Shown piece by piece: positions 35,030 through 45,394 of a stretch of 59,983 nt of DNA. Origin of the DNA: Actinomycetes bacterium (lineage in GTDB: Bacteria; Actinomycetota; Actinomycetes; Nanopelagicales; Nanopelagicaceae); contig JANYCW010000048.1 in assembly GCA_025360085.1 (NCBI GenBank), positions 1 through 59,983 on the forward strand. Reading direction: 5' to 3'. Within the stretch, counting starts at the first letter, position 1. The number at the start of each line of letters is the position of its first letter. The position numbers and the translations under genes were made by a program. Under the pieces are notes generated by a model. That model was not told the DNA's origin. It saw only the letters and a list, made by a program, of their open reading frames with translations, and did no database searches.

Positions 35030-36340
35030 ATGGTGATTCGTACAGTAGATTTGCGAGGTCGAGCTTTATCAAAGGCTGGCTATCAAAGTGAACTCCCTCG
35101 CGCGGTTCTTGATGTTGTCGAAGCAATGCGGCTGATTGAGCCGATATTAGCGCGAGTAAAAAATGGTACTGAATCCGATTTATTGGATTTAGCCCAAGAG
35201 TTTGACGGAGTGCGACCTTTAAGAATTCGAGTGCCAGAATCTGAGATTATCTCTGCGTTGGCAGAGTTAGAGCCTTCGGTACGCGCGGCATTAGAGCGCT
35301 CGATTTCTCGCATCAGGAAAGTTCACAATGATCAATTACGTGGTGAAAAGACGACAATTGTTGTTGATGGTGGTGTAGTCACCGAAAAGTGGATTCCTGT
35401 TGATCGCGTCGGATTATATGTTCCAGGCGGTCGCGCAGTTTATCCCAGTAGCGTGATGATGAATGTTATTCCTGCCCAGATTGCTCAAGTCCAATCAATT
35501 GCCGTGACCTCACCTCCACAAAAAGAGTTTGGTGGACTTCCTCATCCAACAATTTTGGCCACATGCGCACTCCTTGGAATCAGTGAGGTCTATGCCGTCG
35601 GTGGAGCCCAAGCAATTGCGCTTATGGCATATGGCATGGAGGGTGTGGCCGAAAAATGTGATGTCGTCACGGGTCCTGGAAATATCTACGTGGCGGCGGC
35701 AAAACGCGCCCTTCGTGGAGTAGTTGGGATTGATTCAGAGGCTGGCCCTACTGAAATTGCGATCTTGGCCGATAAGAGCGCGATTGCCGCCGATGTTGCC
35801 GCCGATCTCATAAGCCAGGCCGAACACGATGTCATCGCGGCCGCAATTTTGGTCACAGATAGTGCGGAATTGGCAGATGCGGTGATCTCTGAATTACACG
35901 TACGTGTGGGTACAAGCAAGCACGCAGATCGTATTCGTCAAGCATTATCTGGAATTCAATCCGCAATAGTGCTCGTTGACTCAATGGAACAAGGCTTAGA
36001 TGTAGTAAACGCTTATGCCGCCGAGCATTTAGAGATTCAGACAATAAATGCACAGAGGGATGCGAGCAAGATACGCAATGCCGGTGCCGTTTTTATTGGC
36101 CGATTTTCTCCAGTATCACTTGGGGATTATTCCGCAGGATCAAACCACATACTTCCGACCGGTGGATGCGCATGTCACTCCAGTGGATTGTCCGTACAAA
36201 CTTTCTTGCGTGGCATTCATTTTATTGAGTATGGAGAAAGTGCATTTCTAGATATTCTGCCAACGGTCGTAACGTTAGCAAATGCAGAGGATTTACCCGC
36301 ACATGGAGAAGCGATGTCCGTAAGGTTGGAAAACATGTGA
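35030..36340 (+). CDS. hisD: Histidinol dehydrogenase
   Basis: A 436-residue NAD- and zinc-dependent enzyme that oxidises L-histidinol to histidine, the last two steps of the pathway. Family blocks are [45 protein letters not shown] and [17 protein letters not shown], with catalytic Glu and His residues in EHDVIAAA and [12 protein letters not shown] 35030 or GTG 35033 starts it. First gene of the his-trp cluster; it overlaps hisC by one base. Confidence 0.95.
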   Translation: MVIRTVDLRGRALSKAGYQSELPRAVLDVVEAMRLIEPILARVKNGTESDLLDLAQEFDGVRPLRIRVPESEIISALAELEPSVRAALERSISRIRKVHNDQLRGEKTTIVVDGGVVTEKWIPVDRVGLYVPGGRAVYPSSVMMNVIPAQIAQVQSIAVTSPPQKEFGGLPHPTILATCALLGISEVYAVGGAQAIALMAYGMEGVAEKCDVVTGPGNIYVAAAKRALRGVVGIDSEAGPTEIAILADKSAIAADVAADLISQAEHDVIAAAILVTDSAELADAVISELHVRVGTSKHADRIRQALSGIQSAIVLVDSMEQGLDVVNAYAAEHLEIQTINAQRDASKIRNAGAVFIGRFSPVSLGDYSAGSNHILPTGGCACHSSGLSVQTFLRGIHFIEYGESAFLDILPTVVTLANAEDLPAHGEAMSVRLENM

Positions 36341-37425
36341 TGAGTTGGCCAACATGGTTACCACTTCGCAACGATTTGCAACAACTAACTCCATATGGCG
36401 CTCCACAACTTGCCAGCGATGCATCTATGAACACCAATGAGAATCCTTATCCGCCATCAATTGAGTTACAAAAAGCGATCACAGAAGCAGTTGGAAAAGT
36501 GGCGGGTACTCTCAACCGCTATCCAGATCGCGATGCGTTAAAACTTCGTGCAGGTCTGTCGCTCTATATCAATGAAGGAAATTCCACCGAATTTGGTTTT
36601 GAAAATATCTGGGCGGCAAATGGAAGCAATGAGATTATTCAATCGCTTTTTCTGGCTTTTGGTAGTGGGCTCGCAATTGGTTTTACTCCCTCGTATTCTA
36701 TGCATTCAATAATTGCAAAAGTAACGGGAACCAAGTTCATTAATGGTCAACGAAATACTGATTTTACTTTCAACCTTGACATTGCTACGAGAGAGATTTT
36801 TCAACACTCACCAACCCTTACATTTGTAACTACCCCTAACAACCCCACGGGGGATGTGATTTCTTTTGACGATATCAAAGCGTTAGCCGAAGTCGTTAAA
36901 ATACAGGGTGGACTCTTAATCGTTGATGAAGCTTATTCCGAGTTCTCTTCTGAGAAATCTGCGGTGACACTAATTGATAAAAACCCTCACGTGGTAGTAA
37001 TACGGACGATGAGTAAAGCCTTTGCTTTTGCCGGGGCTCGTGTCGGTTATCTCATTGCCGACTCTGCGGTTGTTGATGCGATGTTGCTGGTTCGCTTGCC
37101 TTATCACCTAAGTGCGATTACTCAAGCGGCGGCGCTCGTTGCCTTGGATTATCGTGTCCAACTGTTAAGTAATGTTGAGGCTCTCGTTGCCGCGCGCAAA
37201 GAGTTGGAAAAGTCACTTATGAAACTTGGCTTAACTACGGTGCCAAGTGAGGCTAACTTTATTCTCTTCTCGGGTTTCACCATCAGTGCGCCACAATTAT
37301 GGGCTCAACTCCTAGAAAAAGGCGTTCTCATAAGAGATGTGGGATTATCGTCCTATCTTCGTGTAACTGTCGGCAATGATGCCGAGAACAAGACCTTCAT
37401 TAAAGCCCTTACGCAAATCCTCTAG
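36340..37425 (+). CDS. hisC: Histidinol-phosphate aminotransferase
   Basis: A 361-residue fold type I PLP aminotransferase acting on imidazole acetol phosphate and glutamate. [10 protein letters not shown] near the N-terminus, [18 protein letters not shown] and the PLP lysine in [16 protein letters not shown] are all present. The start is ATG 36340 (TGATG overlap with hisD) or GTG one codon earlier. hisB follows 13 bases later. Confidence 0.94.
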   Translation: MSWPTWLPLRNDLQQLTPYGAPQLASDASMNTNENPYPPSIELQKAITEAVGKVAGTLNRYPDRDALKLRAGLSLYINEGNSTEFGFENIWAANGSNEIIQSLFLAFGSGLAIGFTPSYSMHSIIAKVTGTKFINGQRNTDFTFNLDIATREIFQHSPTLTFVTTPNNPTGDVISFDDIKALAEVVKIQGGLLIVDEAYSEFSSEKSAVTLIDKNPHVVVIRTMSKAFAFAGARVGYLIADSAVVDAMLLVRLPYHLSAITQAAALVALDYRVQLLSNVEALVAARKELEKSLMKLGLTTVPSEANFILFSGFTISAPQLWAQLLEKGVLIRDVGLSSYLRVTVGNDAENKTFIKALTQIL

Positions 37426-37438
37426 AAAGGCAATGACT

Positions 37439-38023
37439 ATGAGAAATGCAAGAGTTGAACGCGAAACAAAAGAGTCGCATGTTGTGGTTGAACTAAACTT
37501 AGATGGTCACGGTGCCATTGATGTATCAACTGGAGTTCCCTTCTTTGATCATATGATGTCCCAACTTGGAAAGCATTCAGGTTTTGATTTAACTATTAAA
37601 ACCACAGGTGATGTCGATGTTGATTCCCACCATAGTGTTGAAGATACATCCCTTGCTTTTGGCCAAGCCCTTCGCGAGGCATTGGGAGATAAGGCCGGAA
37701 TTCGCCGCTTTGGTGACTCCATGGTTCCCTTGGATGAAGTACTCGTTCAAGCCGCAGTCGATTTATCTGGTCGACCATATTTAGTTCATCGCCAACCAGA
37801 GATTGTCGAACTCATTGGAAGTTTTGATACAACTCTCGGGCGTCATATCTGGGAATCAATTGTGGCCGAGGCCCACATCGCCCTCCACATACGAGTTCTC
37901 GAGGGACGAAACGCTCACCATGTATTTGAGGCGCAGTTCAAGGCGGTTGCGCGCGCTCTGCGCGATGCGGTCTTCATCGATGGTAGGACCAGTGGGATTC
38001 CTTCAACCAAGGGCTCTCTTTGA
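37439..38023 (+). CDS. hisB: Imidazoleglycerol-phosphate dehydratase
   Basis: A 194-residue manganese-dependent dehydratase, the monofunctional actinobacterial form. It begins [13 protein letters not shown], matching the family N-terminus, and AGAAAGG lies about eight bases upstream of ATG 37439; the ATG at 37433 is too close to that site. Metal motifs [21 protein letters not shown] and [14 protein letters not shown]-like HVFEAQFKA are conserved. The stop overlaps the TTG start of hisH. Confidence 0.94.
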   Translation: MRNARVERETKESHVVVELNLDGHGAIDVSTGVPFFDHMMSQLGKHSGFDLTIKTTGDVDVDSHHSVEDTSLAFGQALREALGDKAGIRRFGDSMVPLDEVLVQAAVDLSGRPYLVHRQPEIVELIGSFDTTLGRHIWESIVAEAHIALHIRVLEGRNAHHVFEAQFKAVARALRDAVFIDGRTSGIPSTKGSL

Positions 38024-38622
38024 TTGCGATTCTTGACTATGGGTCAGGTAATTTACGATCTGCAGAACGCGCATTTGCAACTACTGGTTTAGATGTTGTT
38101 GTTACCTCTGATCGACGCACTGCAATCGAAGCCGATGGATTAGTTGTGCCAGGTGTCGGCGCGTTTGCCGCTTGCATGAAAGGCCTTAATTCCATCGATG
38201 GTGCAAGCATCATCAGAGCGCGTTTAGAGAAAGCTCGACCAACTTTGGGAATCTGTATTGGAATGCAGATCCTCTTTGCGCTGGGCAATGAACATGCACA
38301 AGAGCAACCTCATCGCGGTGTTGGTATCTGGCCCGCAACAGTGAGTGCATTGAAAGCCCCGATCGTGCCGCACATGGGTTGGAACACCGTCGAAGCACCA
38401 AAGGCTTCAATTCTATTTGCAGGAATCAACACAGAGTCCTTCTACTTCGTGCACTCCTTCGCGGCAAAAGAGAGCGTTGGCCTCATGCAGACGTGGACAA
38501 CTTACGGGGAGCGGTTTTTATCGGCCGTTGAAGATTCATATGTCTGTGCAACTCAATTTCACCCAGAAAAATCGGGCGAGGCTGGGCTTGCATTGATTAG
38601 GAACTGGACGAAAACGCTATGA
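38020..38622 (+). CDS. hisH: Imidazole glycerol phosphate synthase, glutaminase subunit HisH
   Basis: A 200-residue class I glutamine amidotransferase that releases ammonia from glutamine for HisF. The start is a TTG overlapping the hisB stop, giving [14 protein letters not shown], the exact family beginning. The catalytic cysteine is in [11 protein letters not shown], and the His and Glu are in FHPEKSG. The oxyanion region VPGVGAF is present. It overlaps hisA by four bases and works with HisF at 39341. Confidence 0.94.
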   Translation: MIAILDYGSGNLRSAERAFATTGLDVVVTSDRRTAIEADGLVVPGVGAFAACMKGLNSIDGASIIRARLEKARPTLGICIGMQILFALGNEHAQEQPHRGVGIWPATVSALKAPIVPHMGWNTVEAPKASILFAGINTESFYFVHSFAAKESVGLMQTWTTYGERFLSAVEDSYVCATQFHPEKSGEAGLALIRNWTKTL

Positions 38623-39344
38623 CTCATTTAGAACTTCTACCAGCAGTTGACGTCAAAGATGGACGTGCAGTCCGCTTAGTCCAAGGCGAACTTTCTCGTG
38701 AAAGTATTTATGGCGAGCCCCTTGAAGTTGCCTTTGAGTTTCAAAACGCTGGGGCCGAATGGATTCACTTAGTAGATTTAGATGCCGCCTTTGGGAGAGG
38801 TGATAATGCAGAGCTATTAGCCCAAGTAGTCGGCGCATTGGATATCAAAGTCGAACTCTCAGGGGGAATTCGAGATGACGAATCTTTAGCACGCGCAATT
38901 GCAACAGGTTGCACACGAATTAATTTAGGCACTGCCGCTCTCGAAAACCCTGATTGGACGGCCAAAGTAATTAGCAAATACGGAGATTTAATCGCTGTAG
39001 GTTTGGATGTACGCGGACATACTTTGGCTGCTCGCGGATGGACAAGTGAGGGTGGAGATCTCTTTGAAACTCTTGCGCGCCTTGATCGTGATGGCTGTGC
39101 ACGTTATGTAGTAACCGATGTTGCTAAGGATGGCACATTGGCGGGGCCAAATTTTGAGCTTCTAAAATTAGTCTGTGCAGCAACGGACCGACCGATAGTT
39201 GCAAGTGGTGGAATTTCAAGCCTTTCCGATATCGCAGATTTAGCCGCATTAACTTCCTTAGGTATTGAAGGCGCAATTGTTGGAAAAGCTCTCTATGCCG
39301 GAGCATTTACTTTGCAAGCGGCGTTGAAGGTTGCATCTTCGTGA
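38619..39344 (+). CDS. hisA: Phosphoribosyl isomerase A (HisA, probably bifunctional PriA)
   Basis: A 241-residue TIM barrel that isomerises ProFAR to PRFAR in histidine synthesis. Catalytic aspartates are in [15 protein letters not shown] and [17 protein letters not shown]. In actinobacteria the same enzyme (PriA) also performs the TrpF step. No trpF is present in the trp genes downstream, which supports that reading; bifunctionality is inferred, not seen. Confidence 0.92.
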   Translation: MTHLELLPAVDVKDGRAVRLVQGELSRESIYGEPLEVAFEFQNAGAEWIHLVDLDAAFGRGDNAELLAQVVGALDIKVELSGGIRDDESLARAIATGCTRINLGTAALENPDWTAKVISKYGDLIAVGLDVRGHTLAARGWTSEGGDLFETLARLDRDGCARYVVTDVAKDGTLAGPNFELLKLVCAATDRPIVASGGISSLSDIADLAALTSLGIEGAIVGKALYAGAFTLQAALKVASS

Positions 39345-40114
39345 GTTTGTCGATTCGCATCATTCCTTGCCTTGATGTCACAGATGGACGTGTCGTTAAG
39401 GGAGTAAACTTTACAAATCTTATAGACGCGGGCGATCCCGTAGAGATGGCGGCCTTATATGGCAAGGAAGGCGCTGACGAACTTACATTTCTAGACATCT
39501 CGGCAAGTAGTTCAGGTCGCGAAACCACATTAGAAATCGTGCGCCGCACCGCAGAGCAAGTATTTATTCCATTAACCGTTGGCGGGGGTATACGAACCGT
39601 CAAAGATGTCGATCGTCTATTACGGGCAGGTGCCGATAAAGTTTCAATTAATACTTCGGCTATTGCTCGACCTGAGTTAATCGCCGAGATTGCCGATACT
39701 TTTGGATCGCAAGTTTTGGTTCTATCGATTGATGCACGCCGAGCTCGAACTGAATCTGGGTTTGAAGTTACAACACATGGGGGCCGTCAAGGAAGTGGGC
39801 TTGATGCACTAACTTGGATAGAAAAAGCGTGTTCACTCGGAGTTGGTGAGATTCTCCTTAATTCGATGGATGCCGATGGCACCCGTGCCGGTTATGACAT
39901 TGGGATGATAAGCGCTGTTCGTGCAATCACTACAGTTCCACTCATCGCAAGTGGCGGAGCTGGCACCCTTGCCGACTTTGCGGCGGCTATTGATGCCGGG
40001 GCCAACGCCCTTCTTGCTGCCAGTGTTTTCCACTTTGGAATTCATCGCATCAAAGATATCAAGTCATATCTTGGATCACAGAATTATCCTGTGCGCACCG
40101 TTGCTACTTTCTAA
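39341..40114 (+). CDS. hisF: Imidazole glycerol phosphate synthase, cyclase subunit HisF
   Basis: A 257-residue TIM barrel that joins PRFAR and ammonia to give imidazole glycerol phosphate and AICAR. The catalytic aspartates are in [15 protein letters not shown] and [25 protein letters not shown] and [11 protein letters not shown] are the phosphate-binding loops. The GTG start overlaps hisA by four bases. hisI follows after 14 bases. Confidence 0.95.
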   Translation: MSLSIRIIPCLDVTDGRVVKGVNFTNLIDAGDPVEMAALYGKEGADELTFLDISASSSGRETTLEIVRRTAEQVFIPLTVGGGIRTVKDVDRLLRAGADKVSINTSAIARPELIAEIADTFGSQVLVLSIDARRARTESGFEVTTHGGRQGSGLDALTWIEKACSLGVGEILLNSMDADGTRAGYDIGMISAVRAITTVPLIASGGAGTLADFAAAIDAGANALLAASVFHFGIHRIKDIKSYLGSQNYPVRTVATF

Positions 40115-40128
40115 GGCAGAATTACCTT

Positions 40129-40473
40129 ATGAGTTCACTTTCACCGAACGTCCATGCAATGCTCAAAGATCCAAGCGCGCTCGTTCCAGCGATTGTTCAA
40201 GATTTCGATACTGGTGAGATTTTAATGCTCGCGTACATGAATTCCGAATCATTGGCCAAGACATTGGCTACCGGCAAAGCCACTTTTTGGAGTCGAAGTA
40301 GAAAAGAGCTGTGGGTCAAAGGTGCCACATCAGGAAATGTTCAAGAAGTCCATAGCATTATGCTTGATTGCGATGGTGATGCACTATTGGTCAAAGTTAA
40401 ACAAACAGGTGTTGCTTGCCACACCGGAAATCGATCCTGTTTTCATAACCCACTTAACATGGACTCACAATGA
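40129..40473 (+). CDS. hisI: Phosphoribosyl-AMP cyclohydrolase
   Basis: A 114-residue zinc enzyme that opens the adenine ring of phosphoribosyl-AMP. It is the cyclohydrolase alone, with no HisE pyrophosphatase domain. Zinc ligands lie in [12 protein letters not shown] and [12 protein letters not shown], and [13 protein letters not shown] is conserved. AAGGCAG about eight bases upstream serves as ribosome binding site. It overlaps trpE by four bases. Confidence 0.94.
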   Translation: MSSLSPNVHAMLKDPSALVPAIVQDFDTGEILMLAYMNSESLAKTLATGKATFWSRSRKELWVKGATSGNVQEVHSIMLDCDGDALLVKVKQTGVACHTGNRSCFHNPLNMDSQ

Positions 40474-41954
40474 ATCTTGAAGAGTTTCGTGCATATGCAA
40501 AGATTGCAAATGTTATTCCAGTCTCACGCCGATTATTGGCCGATAGTGAAACCCCGATTGGTATTTATCGAAAATTGGCAAAAAATGCACCGAACACTTT
40601 TCTCTTAGAATCTGCCGAACATGGTGGTGCTTGGTCGCGATATTCATTCATTGGCGTTCGAAGTGAAGCTACGTTGAGTGAATCTCAGGGCCTGGCTTAT
40701 TGGCAAGGCACGCCACCTAATGGCGCCCCAACGGGAATCGATCCATTAGAGGCGCTTGCCCTGTCGGCCGCGCACCTTACATCGCCAAAAATTGAAGGTT
40801 TGCCACCATTGACGGGAGGTCTCGTTGGCTTCATGGCGTACGACGTCATCCGTAGAATAGAAAAACTTCCAAACATTGCAGTAAAAGATCTTCCAATACC
40901 TGAGCTTAGCTTTATGTTAACAAGTGACTTAGCGGTTCTCGATCACAGTGATGGAACCATCACTCTCATTGCAAATGCAATTAACTGGGACGGGAGCAAT
41001 GAACGTATTGACGAAGCATTTGCAAATTGCAATGAACGCCTAGATCGAATGCAGATTGATTTATCTTCGGCGCTTTCGGGCGATATTGCGATGATAGATA
41101 ACCATGCATCGCCAATATTAAACTCCAATATTTCTGCCGAAGCTTTCAAAGCCAAGATACTACTGGCCAAGGAGGAGATTGTTGCAGGGGAGGCCTTTCA
41201 GATTGTCTTATCACAACGATTCGAAATGGACTGTAGCGCCGATGCGTTAGCTGTTTATCGAATGTTGCGCCTAAATAATCCAAGCCCATATATGTACCTT
41301 CTTCGCTTTACTGATGGAATCAATGTTGTTGGTTCGAGTCCAGAAGCACTTATTAAAGTCCATGGGCAAGATGTCATGATTCATCCGATTGCAGGCACTC
41401 GAAAAAGATCTGCATCACCTGAAGAGGATCATCGCTTAGGCGAGGAGTTGCTTGCCGATCCAAAAGAACGTGCTGAACATTTAATGTTGGTCGATTTGGG
41501 CAGAAATGATTTAGGTCGTGTTTGTCAGCCAGGCAGTATTGAAGTAATTGATTTTATGCATATCGAACGTTATTCGCATGTCATGCACATAGTTTCAACG
41601 GTAACGGGAGTTTTAGATAAGAAGTCTTCGCCAGTGGATGCTCTCTTTTCGCTCTTTCCTGCTGGCACATTATCGGGTGCCCCTAAGCCACGAGCGATGG
41701 AGATCATTGAGGCACTAGAGCCGACTCGTCGTGGTTTATATGGTGGAATCGTGGGGTATGTCGATTTCACCGGCAACATCGACACATGTATTGCAATTCG
41801 CACGGCACTTATTCATGGAGGTACCGCGTATGTGCAAGCTGGGGCAGGCATAGTTGCAGATTCTGATCCTGAATCTGAAAACCAAGAGTGTTACAACAAG
41901 GCCGCGGCAGTACTGATTGCAATCGATGCCGCAAATAGAATGCGACGAGCTTAA
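40470..41954 (+). CDS. trpE: Anthranilate synthase component I
   Basis: A 494-residue chorismate-utilising enzyme. With a TrpG glutaminase it makes anthranilate from chorismate and glutamine. [18 protein letters not shown] near the N-terminus resembles the tryptophan feedback site. The catalytic half shows [42 protein letters not shown] and [16 protein letters not shown]. No trpG lies nearby. A 56-residue membrane protein gene begins directly after the stop codon. Confidence 0.95.
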   Translation: MNLEEFRAYAKIANVIPVSRRLLADSETPIGIYRKLAKNAPNTFLLESAEHGGAWSRYSFIGVRSEATLSESQGLAYWQGTPPNGAPTGIDPLEALALSAAHLTSPKIEGLPPLTGGLVGFMAYDVIRRIEKLPNIAVKDLPIPELSFMLTSDLAVLDHSDGTITLIANAINWDGSNERIDEAFANCNERLDRMQIDLSSALSGDIAMIDNHASPILNSNISAEAFKAKILLAKEEIVAGEAFQIVLSQRFEMDCSADALAVYRMLRLNNPSPYMYLLRFTDGINVVGSSPEALIKVHGQDVMIHPIAGTRKRSASPEEDHRLGEELLADPKERAEHLMLVDLGRNDLGRVCQPGSIEVIDFMHIERYSHVMHIVSTVTGVLDKKSSPVDALFSLFPAGTLSGAPKPRAMEIIEALEPTRRGLYGGIVGYVDFTGNIDTCIAIRTALIHGGTAYVQAGAGIVADSDPESENQECYNKAAAVLIAIDAANRMRRA

Positions 41955-42125
41955 TTGAAGAACAACTTCGCAATTGCTCTCAGCGTGATAATCATATGTG
42001 TGCTCGTTTTGCTGGTGGGACGAAAATTCAAACTCTCCTCACGCTATGAACGCGCACCTCGCACACTTAATTCGTGGAGCGCGCAAGATCTCGGTATTGA
42101 TCCCAGTGATGAGAGACCAGCATGA
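41955..42125 (+). CDS. Miniature trp-operon membrane protein (Trp_oprn_chp-like)
   Basis: A 56-residue reading frame that starts with TTG directly after the trpE stop and ends overlapping the trpC start as ATGA. It fills the whole trpE-trpC gap. It has one membrane helix (residues about 5-22, FAIALSVIIICVLVLLVG), a basic segment KFKLSSRYERAP, and a C-terminal stretch NSWSAQDLGIDPSDE. Tryptophan biosynthesis-associated membrane proteins of actinobacteria occupy this same place. As I recall them, they are near 200 residues with several helices and end in a WxAxxxGxDPT-like motif after a SRRY-type segment. This looks like a shortened form keeping only the last helix and the tail. Function unknown. 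Confidence 0.7.
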   Translation: MKNNFAIALSVIIICVLVLLVGRKFKLSSRYERAPRTLNSWSAQDLGIDPSDERPA

Positions 42126-42907
42126 GCGCTCTTGATTCGATAATCGAGGGTGTCCGTGAAGATTTGGCGCAACGACGAACTTCATTTGCCCACATTCGTG
42201 AAGCCGTAGATCAGGCGCAACCAGTACGTGATCCATTAACGACTTTAATGGCCAATGAAATGTCGGTCATCGCTGAGGTTAAACGCGCCTCACCTAGTAA
42301 AGGCCCACTAGCAGAGATAGTTGATCCCGCAGCTCTTGCGGAGCAGTATGTTCTTGCTGGAGCAACTGTGATTAGTGTGTTGACTGAGCGCCGAAAATTT
42401 GGTGGTTCGTTGCTTGATTTAGATGCTGTGCGCGCTCGAGTAGATATCCCGCTATTGAGAAAAGATTTTATGGTCGATGAATATCAATTTTTCGAAGCTC
42501 GCGCTCATGGCGCCGACATTGTGCTATTGATTGTTGCAGCGCTTGGCCAAAATCAACTCAATGATTATCACCAACTTGCACTCGAACTAGGTATGCGGGT
42601 AATTGTCGAAGTACATACCCATGATGAGTTAGAGCGAGCCCTTGAAATTTCTCCGCAAATCATCGGCATTAATTCGCGTAATTTAAAGACGCTCAAAGTT
42701 GATCCACAAGCTTTTGCCGAATTGATTCCACGTATACCTTTATCTCTCGTTCGAGTGGCAGAGTCGGGAATTTCAACCCGTGCCGATGTTGATTTTGCGC
42801 AAAAACATGGAGCTAACGCAATTCTCGTCGGTGAAGCTCTTGTAAAAGCGGGTGATCCCATCGCTGCAATGCGCGAACTACTGGGTCTAGGTAGGCTTGA
42901 TCTATGA
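42122..42907 (+). CDS. trpC: Indole-3-glycerol phosphate synthase
   Basis: A 261-residue TIM barrel that closes the indole ring. The conserved [12 protein letters not shown] contains the catalytic lysine; [23 protein letters not shown] and VAESGIST are also intact. It is monofunctional, with no TrpF domain. Start and stop overlap the miniature membrane protein gene and trpB by four bases each. Confidence 0.95.
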   Translation: MSALDSIIEGVREDLAQRRTSFAHIREAVDQAQPVRDPLTTLMANEMSVIAEVKRASPSKGPLAEIVDPAALAEQYVLAGATVISVLTERRKFGGSLLDLDAVRARVDIPLLRKDFMVDEYQFFEARAHGADIVLLIVAALGQNQLNDYHQLALELGMRVIVEVHTHDELERALEISPQIIGINSRNLKTLKVDPQAFAELIPRIPLSLVRVAESGISTRADVDFAQKHGANAILVGEALVKAGDPIAAMRELLGLGRLDL

Positions 42908-44100
42908 GTAATGAAGTTAAGGACCAAGTAGGCCATTTCGGTCAATTTGGCGGGCGATTTGTTCCTGAAGCATTGATTGGTGCACTCAATGAGTTAGAGG
43001 CCGCACATAACTCTGCGCAAGCAGATCCTGTATTTTTAGCTGAGCTTGCCCGACTTCACCGAACATATACCGGTCGCCCGAGCATCATCACTGAGGTCCC
43101 TCGCTTTGCCGAGCATGCTGGCCGAGCACGAATTATTTTAAAGCGTGAGGATTTAAATCACACCGGAAGTCATAAAATCAACAATGTTTTAGGTCAAGCG
43201 CTTCTGACTAAACGAATGGGCAAAAAACGCATCATTGCAGAAACTGGAGCTGGTCAGCATGGCGTTGCCGCTGCCACGGCCGCAGCACTTATGGGACTTG
43301 AATGCGTTGTGTATATGGGCCAAGAAGACACGCGCAGGCAGTCCTTAAATGTTGCGCGAATGAAGTTGCTTGGCGCTGAAGTTATTCCAGTTAACTCTGG
43401 ATCTATGACTTTAAAGGATGCGATAAATGAGGCGATGCGGGACTGGGTCACGAATGTTAACGATACGCATTATCTTTTGGGTACCGTTGCCGGACCCCAT
43501 CCCTTTCCAACGATGGTTCGCGATTTTCATAAAATAATCGGAATCGAAGCGCGTGAACAGGTTTTAGATTTAACAGGCAAACTTCCAGATGCGGTCTTAG
43601 CCTGCATTGGTGGAGGATCAAATGCCATTGGAATTTTCCATGCATTTATTCCAGATACCGATGTGCGTTTAATTGGATTTGAAGCCGGTGGAGATGGCGT
43701 TGAAACTGGGCGACATGCAGCAACGATTACAGGTGGCACACCTGGAGTGCTACACGGAACGCGTACATATGTTTTACAGGATGGTAATGGCCAAACCATC
43801 GAATCACACTCAATTTCTGCCGGTCTAGATTATCCAGGTGTCGGCCCAGAGCATGCATACTTACATGACATCGGTCGGGCTGAGTATCGGGCAATAAACG
43901 ATGATGCCGCAATGAGCGCATTTGCGCTCTTGTGTAAAACGGAGGGGATTATTCCGGCGATTGAATCGGCGCATGCATTGGCTGGCGCAATTATTATTGG
44001 TAACGAACTGGGTCCTGATGTAACACTTCTACTCAATTTATCGGGTCGCGGAGATAAAGATGTGCAGACTGCAGCCGATTACTTTGGAATCCCATTATGA
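42904..44100 (+). CDS. trpB: Tryptophan synthase beta subunit
   Basis: A 398-residue PLP enzyme that condenses indole with serine. The N-terminal [16 protein letters not shown], the PLP lysine in [19 protein letters not shown], and [10 protein letters not shown] (phosphate loop) are all present, as is LSGRGDKD near the C-terminus. It is the TrpB1 type that partners TrpA, which follows with a four-base overlap. Confidence 0.96.
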   Translation: MSNEVKDQVGHFGQFGGRFVPEALIGALNELEAAHNSAQADPVFLAELARLHRTYTGRPSIITEVPRFAEHAGRARIILKREDLNHTGSHKINNVLGQALLTKRMGKKRIIAETGAGQHGVAAATAAALMGLECVVYMGQEDTRRQSLNVARMKLLGAEVIPVNSGSMTLKDAINEAMRDWVTNVNDTHYLLGTVAGPHPFPTMVRDFHKIIGIEAREQVLDLTGKLPDAVLACIGGGSNAIGIFHAFIPDTDVRLIGFEAGGDGVETGRHAATITGGTPGVLHGTRTYVLQDGNGQTIESHSISAGLDYPGVGPEHAYLHDIGRAEYRAINDDAAMSAFALLCKTEGIIPAIESAHALAGAIIIGNELGPDVTLLLNLSGRGDKDVQTAADYFGIPL

Positions 44101-44900
44101 GTACGCCCCTTGATGAAGTATTTATAAAAGTTCGCGCCGAGAATCGCGCCGCACTTATTGCCTATATTCCCGCGGGTTTCCCCTCACAAGATGGTTGTGC
44201 AAAAATCATTCGCGCATTAGCAAAGGCCGGTGTTGATGCAATTGAAATTGGTTTTCCTTACAGCGATCCCGTTATGGATGGTCCCATTATTCAAGCTGCC
44301 GCAGAGATCTCACTAAAGGCGGGTACTGGAGCTTCAGATGTCTTTGCCGCGCTCAAAGTTGCTAGTGATGCTGGAGTTGCAGCGCTTATCATGACGTATT
44401 GGAATCCTATTGAAAGATATGGTGTTGAAAATTTTGCCGCGGCTGTTGCAGCTCATGGCGGATCAGGGGTAATAACGCCGGATTTACCGATTGAAGAGGC
44501 CGAGCTTTGGTTGAGCTCGACATCTAGGAATGCGATACATCCAATTTTTGTAGTTGCACCGAGCACAAGTGATGCTCGCCTTGCCCACGTTAGTTCTAAA
44601 ACGGGGGGATTTGTGTATGCCGCAAGTGTGATGGGGGTGACGGGGGTTCGAAGCGATATTTCATTAGATGCCCATGAATTGGTCTCTCGTCTGCGTTCTG
44701 TGACCTCACTTCCTGTATGCGTAGGACTGGGTGTCTCGACCCGCGAGCAGGCACAATCGGTTTCTTCGTACGCCGACGGTGTCATCGTAGGGTCGGCATT
44801 CATAAAACTCATACTCAATGCCCACGACGAAGCAAGTGCAATTACGGCAGTATCTGCCTTAGCTGCCGAGCTAGCCGAGGGAGTGCGTGCCCTTCGATGA
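44097..44900 (+). CDS. trpA: Tryptophan synthase alpha subunit
   Basis: A 267-residue TIM barrel that splits indole-3-glycerol phosphate and passes indole to TrpB. The catalytic Glu lies in [17 protein letters not shown], followed by IQAA with the catalytic Asp in the same block. [10 protein letters not shown] and VGSAFIKLI are typical. The stop overlaps the next gene, a membrane protein, by four bases (ATGA), so the transcript probably continues. Confidence 0.94.
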   Translation: MSTPLDEVFIKVRAENRAALIAYIPAGFPSQDGCAKIIRALAKAGVDAIEIGFPYSDPVMDGPIIQAAAEISLKAGTGASDVFAALKVASDAGVAALIMTYWNPIERYGVENFAAAVAAHGGSGVITPDLPIEEAELWLSSTSRNAIHPIFVVAPSTSDARLAHVSSKTGGFVYAASVMGVTGVRSDISLDAHELVSRLRSVTSLPVCVGLGVSTREQAQSVSSYADGVIVGSAFIKLILNAHDEASAITAVSALAAELAEGVRALR

Positions 44901-45394
44901 AGAGATTTAACTCCAGATACCAAAAATCCATAACCTTTATTGGACGATTGATTCTTGGTGCCACGTTAATTGCCGCCGGTGGCTTAAAAGCATTTGTTCC
45001 GGCAGAGGCGGCAAGTGCAGTAGCCGCTTATAAGATTTTACCGCTCCAGATGGCACATGTCGTTGGCTATGCCTTGCCATGGCTTGAAATGGCGATTGGT
45101 CTATTACTTATTATTGGAATCTCCATACGTATGGCTAGCGTTGTTGCCGGCGGGATTATGGTTATATTTATTGGGGCGATAATCAGTGTTTGGGCACGTG
45201 GCTTGCTCATCGACTGTGGGTGTTTTGGTGGAGGTGGAGCAATTGATCCATCTAAAGCCGCAGCAGTTCATAGAACCTATGCCGTTGAAATCACCCGAGA
45301 TCTGGGATTATTATTAGTTGCCCTCTACCTATACTTTTTCCCTCACGGAATATTTTCAGTTGAAAAATCGGCCCACAACAATGAGGAGTTATAG
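44897..45394 (+). CDS. MauE/DoxX-family membrane protein
   Basis: A 165-residue protein with four membrane helices and the family pattern GRLILGATLIAAGGLKAF at the start. A cysteine pair in LIDCGCFGGGG lies at the end of the third helix, facing the membrane surface. MauE-type proteins with CGCFG are linked to disulfide formation in the periplasm, and the next gene is a DsbA-like thiol oxidoreductase, so it may re-oxidise that partner as DsbB or VKOR does elsewhere. ATG 44897 overlaps trpA; longer in-frame starts lie inside trpA and are rejected. DsbA starts directly after the stop. Confidence 0.82.
   Translation: MKRFNSRYQKSITFIGRLILGATLIAAGGLKAFVPAEAASAVAAYKILPLQMAHVVGYALPWLEMAIGLLLIIGISIRMASVVAGGIMVIFIGAIISVWARGLLIDCGCFGGGGAIDPSKAAAVHRTYAVEITRDLGLLLVALYLYFFPHGIFSVEKSAHNNEEL

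Noticed and set aside
44717-44896. Longer MauE/DoxX protein starting inside trpA
   Set aside because: The added residues are a frame-shifted reading of trpA; ATG 44897 gives the family N-terminus and an ATGA overlap.
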